A stretch of DNA of 64,000 bases, taken from Bugula neritina (taxonomy: Eukaryota; Bryozoa; Gymnolaemata; Cheilostomatida; Bugulidae). Location: positions 434,001-498,000 of the forward strand of contig OZ037772.1 of assembly GCA_964035545.1 (NCBI GenBank), given 5' to 3'. The notes beneath the pieces are model-generated. The model ran no database searches and was not told the origin of the DNA. It saw nothing but the letters and a program-made list of their open reading frames with translations. This document shows, piece after piece, positions 61,290-64,000 of this stretch. Position 1 is the stretch's first letter. Each line of letters starts with the position of its first letter. Both the position numbers and the translations under genes were made by a program.

Positions 61290-63890
61290 ATGGCAGAATC
61301 CAGAGTCGTGAAAAAGAGACTCAACAATTCGTATCGCTGTGGGTACTGCTCGCAGTACTTCAACAAACTTGAAGATCCCAGAACTCTGCCCTGTCTGCAT
61401 GTGTACTGCATGAGATGTTTGAAGACTGACATAGGTGGTAGGAAGGATCATATTAGATGTGCTTATTGTAGGTGAGTTACAGTACATAACACAATATATC
61501 ATGTCATAGGCTTGCGTATGATTTTCTCACTATCATCTAGGAGTTGTCTGATCTGTGTCTATGAAAAGCAAACAATACTGTATATTCTATGTGAACTCTG
61601 GTTACTAACTTGTGGAGTGTGTGGATATCTTTTCATCAGGTAGAGAAAGTAACTGTTATGTAGATTGCACCATCAGCTGTCCTCTCTTGTTGATTTGTGG
61701 TGCCGTTGGATGTCATGGGAGTCAGGTTGTCTCCCCATTATATTATTTTGTTCTCGTACAGTACAATACTTGTTAGAGCAGTGGTTCCCAACCTTGTTCA
61801 TACCATTCCCACTTTTATACATGTTTACTATTAAGTCCCCTCCATTTCGTCAATCGGAAATTTTTATGACTGTCATAATGATAATATAGATTACTATGCA
61901 ATATTTTTCCTATTACATTTGAATATAATATAATTATTTCTGATAATTATATTATGCATGTGTAAAACACAGAGCAGTTCAATTATTAATATTATGGCTG
62001 CAGCTGATGATATTGTACCAGCTTGCTTTCAAACCTTCCACCCCAACCCCTAAACCCCAACCCCAATATTGTAATTAAAAACACATTCATGTAGAAGTAG
62101 ACTGAGATGGCAGAACTGGTTAAATAGATAAGCTAAGATGAATGCTTATAGATATACATGTACATGTAACTTGCAAGAGCTCAAAAGTCTTCAACAAACT
62201 GCTTGAAATTTTCAAAATCGAAATCCAGGCTCCCCCTAAAATGCCCAAATTCCCTCTTATAGGGGGATTCTCCCAGGTTGGGAACCACTGTGTTGAATTG
62301 ACTTGTGTTTACTATCTTCTTTCCTGTGATTAGAAACATGTATGATGTTGTCATGACAACAGAGTTGCTGTGGCACAAAGTACAGTTTACTAGTATGTAG
62401 TGATTGTGTAGTGAGAGTGGAGTGTCTGGTTATTGTCCCTGGTTATGTGTAATCTGTAAGGAGTAGAATTATATTATTTTAATATAATGTTTAGAAAGGT
62501 ACTTTTATAATGGCAGTTTGCTCAATAGCTTTAGTTCTATTGCGATAGACTCATAGCTCTGGAGTCTAGCAGCTGTTACTATTACCACTAGCTGTTCAAA
62601 ATTCTGCCAACATCCGGGCTGCCAAAGCATAATAGCCATTGACAAGGCCAAGCAGTCACTAGGAAATTATTTGACTAAAGAGCAGGTCTTATGACAATTA
62701 GTAGTCAGTCCCTTAGACAGGAATCAGTGATTCTGTGACCTATTTAGTTAAATCCAATGCTGACCTTTTGATTGATTATTAGATAGCCATCACAATTTTA
62801 TTTGGTACAATATAATATTATGGGGTGTCAATCAGTGTCTAATATAGTCTGTGAATTGAGTGTCTCCTTTAGCTTTGATGAGTTGATTACTTCTTCTACC
62901 ATCAGTCAGTTGTATTGAGTGTTACTTTGTATTGAGTCATGAATAGTGTTGAAGATTTGGGCCTATATTATGCCAACCCCCCCCCTCTGACTTAGACTGA
63001 GACCCAACCTGCTGCACATACATAGTAGTACTACACTGAAGATAGTTAACATGTGTATATATCATATACATATATATATATATATATAACATAATTATAT
63101 ATATACATGCATATATCATCCTACTAGTAATGGATTACTAAGTACAAGTTATCCTATGACTCACTCTTCTTATGCTAGCTGCACGAGATAGACAACACTC
63201 ACACGTGACACGAACTCACAGTGCACTAGCTCTTGACACATTGCCAAGGATGATGAAATGACAGTTTCGCGCCACTCCTAGCAGTTAGAGTGGCAGGGAA
63301 TAGTTGTAGTATGTTGTAGTATTGGATCCTCAGAATTCACTCCTCAGTAATTAGTTGCATTGCACAAACTTGCAACAATAGTGAATAATTATTGACAATA
63401 TGGCCTCCACTTAGTAGTAAACTAGTAATTTATCTATCATTTTACAATACAAGTTACAGTTGAGTCTATTTGTTGAGTAGCAGTTCTTTGTCATGAGTGA
63501 CTATTTTCCAGCATATTAGTACATAATATAGTCAAGTGTGTTTTTGTGATAGCCTGTGGTCTATATAATGAATGTGTGTTGATGAGTGATGAGTATTTAT
63601 TTGAGTATTTGTCAAGGACACAGCTGTGTGTGTGGATGGAGTATTTCATTACTTGAGATATACTAAACACAGCTAACACAGATAACATACTGATTGCTAT
63701 ATATTGTAGGAAAGATCACTATGACATCACAGATCCCACAACACTACCAGTAGCTCAGCATGGAGACCCCTTAGAATACAAGTCTCCACCCAAACCTGCA
63801 CCCATTCCCTGCGATGTGTGTAAAGGTGGAACACAAGCTGCTGTGTTTTGTCTTGAGAGTCAAAAAAAGTTGTGTCAGCAGCATCAAGAA
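61290..63890 (+). CDS. RING finger and B-box protein (TRIM-like), first coding exons
   Basis: Exon 61290-61471 starts at ATG in CAAGATGG context and reads MAESRVVKKRLNNSYRCGYC, LPCLHVYCMRC and HIRCAYC. The Cys/His pattern CxxC, CxHxxCxxC, CxxC is a C3HC4 RING finger, the E2-binding unit of ubiquitin ligases. After AG|G the next exon, 63710-63890, joins in phase and reads KDHYDITDPTTLPVAQHGDP, then PCDVCKGGTQAAVFCLES, LCQQHQE, a B-box-like zinc site with Ser where the second Cys of the CxxC pair is usual. It ends QE|GTGAGT. A possible third exon after GTATGTAG at 63952 reads NIIEKKC and stops, but the window ends soon after. No lesions are seen, unlike the other genes here. Confidence 0.8.
61779..62292 (+). 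mobile_element. hAT-like non-autonomous element in RING gene intron
   Basis: Ends CAGTGGTTCCCAACCTTGTT and AGGTTGGGAACCACTG are inverted repeats of about 16 bp of the CAGTGGTTC(T/C)CAACC type common in hAT/Charlie-like elements. The flanking 8 bp are TGTTAGAG and TGTTGAAT, five of eight matching, which fits an aged 8-bp target duplication. About 510 bp, no transposase. It relates to the copy at 57950-58253. Confidence 0.75.
62300..63700. other. Remaining intron of the RING/B-box gene
   Basis: No further exon recognised. It contains a short (TA)n tract with ATAC/ATGC flanks at 63055-63120 and a C9 run near 62978. Confidence 0.5.
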
Positions 63891-64000
63891 GTGAGTCTTT
63901 CTTATATAATTTCTCAAGATTAGTTACTAAACCAGTTCTGGTTTGTATGTAGAATATTATTGAAAAGAAATGTTGAGCCTGTGTGACTTTTTATACTAAA

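Overview
This is AT-rich eukaryotic (metazoan) DNA. Coding sequence is split into short exons with GT-AG introns, and the protein families are animal ones: fibrillar collagen with a COLFI C-propeptide, a KIF14-type kinesin with an FHA domain, an SPOP-type BTB protein and a RING/B-box (TRIM-like) protein. Penelope-like retroelements, gag fragments, DNA-transposon ends, (TA)n tracts and many minisatellites fill the space between. The collagen and repeat content would suit an early-branching animal such as a sponge or cnidarian, but that is inference; no rRNA, mitochondrial or other decisive marker is present.

Layout. 1-6.5 kb (+): locus L1, the C-terminal half of a fibrillar collagen, with readable Gly-X-Y and COLFI exons but stops, frameshifts and Gly losses. 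6.5-12.2 kb: AT-rich, one weak two-exon candidate. 12.2-18.5 kb (-): a coiled-coil gene of about ten exons, with an in-frame hexapeptide minisatellite in one exon and a 24-bp AP-1-like array in an intron; two of its exons are copied again at 19.4-19.8 kb. 19.8-25.2 kb: two Penelope-like element families among (TA)n tracts, with one very good hammerhead ribozyme and three hammerhead-like motifs. 25.2-30.8 kb: repeats and a decayed SPOP-like BTB sequence. 30.8-34.3 kb and 38.3-38.6 kb: degraded gag copies. 34.8-36.4 kb (-): the first two exons of an unrecognised gene. 38.8-46.2 kb (-): a KIF14-like kinesin from the end of the motor through the FHA domain to near the C terminus, with several lesions. 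47.8-50.8 kb (+): locus L2, Cys-rich extracellular exons running into one collagen exon, probably the N-terminal half of the same collagen type. 51.5-54.0 kb: a 2.56-kb element with long terminal inverted repeats, inserted in a duplicated intron. 54.3-56.1 kb (+): locus L3, a second, heavily deleted copy of the L1 collagen. 56.5-58.3 kb: repeats and a Penelope endonuclease fragment. 58.7-63.9 kb (+): likely promoter and first coding exons of the RING/B-box gene, with a hAT-like element in its intron.

The general theme is decay by duplication. Three collagen loci, the kinesin and the BTB sequence all keep recognisable exons with correct phases, yet carry stops, frameshifts, Gly substitutions or dead splice sites. 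Indels alone could be assembly errors; the substitution lesions could not easily be. The strongest non-gene signal is the hammerhead ribozyme just downstream of a Penelope GIY-YIG endonuclease fragment, with canonical core, stems I, II and III and a GUC cleavage triplet. All coordinates of splice sites were read by eye.
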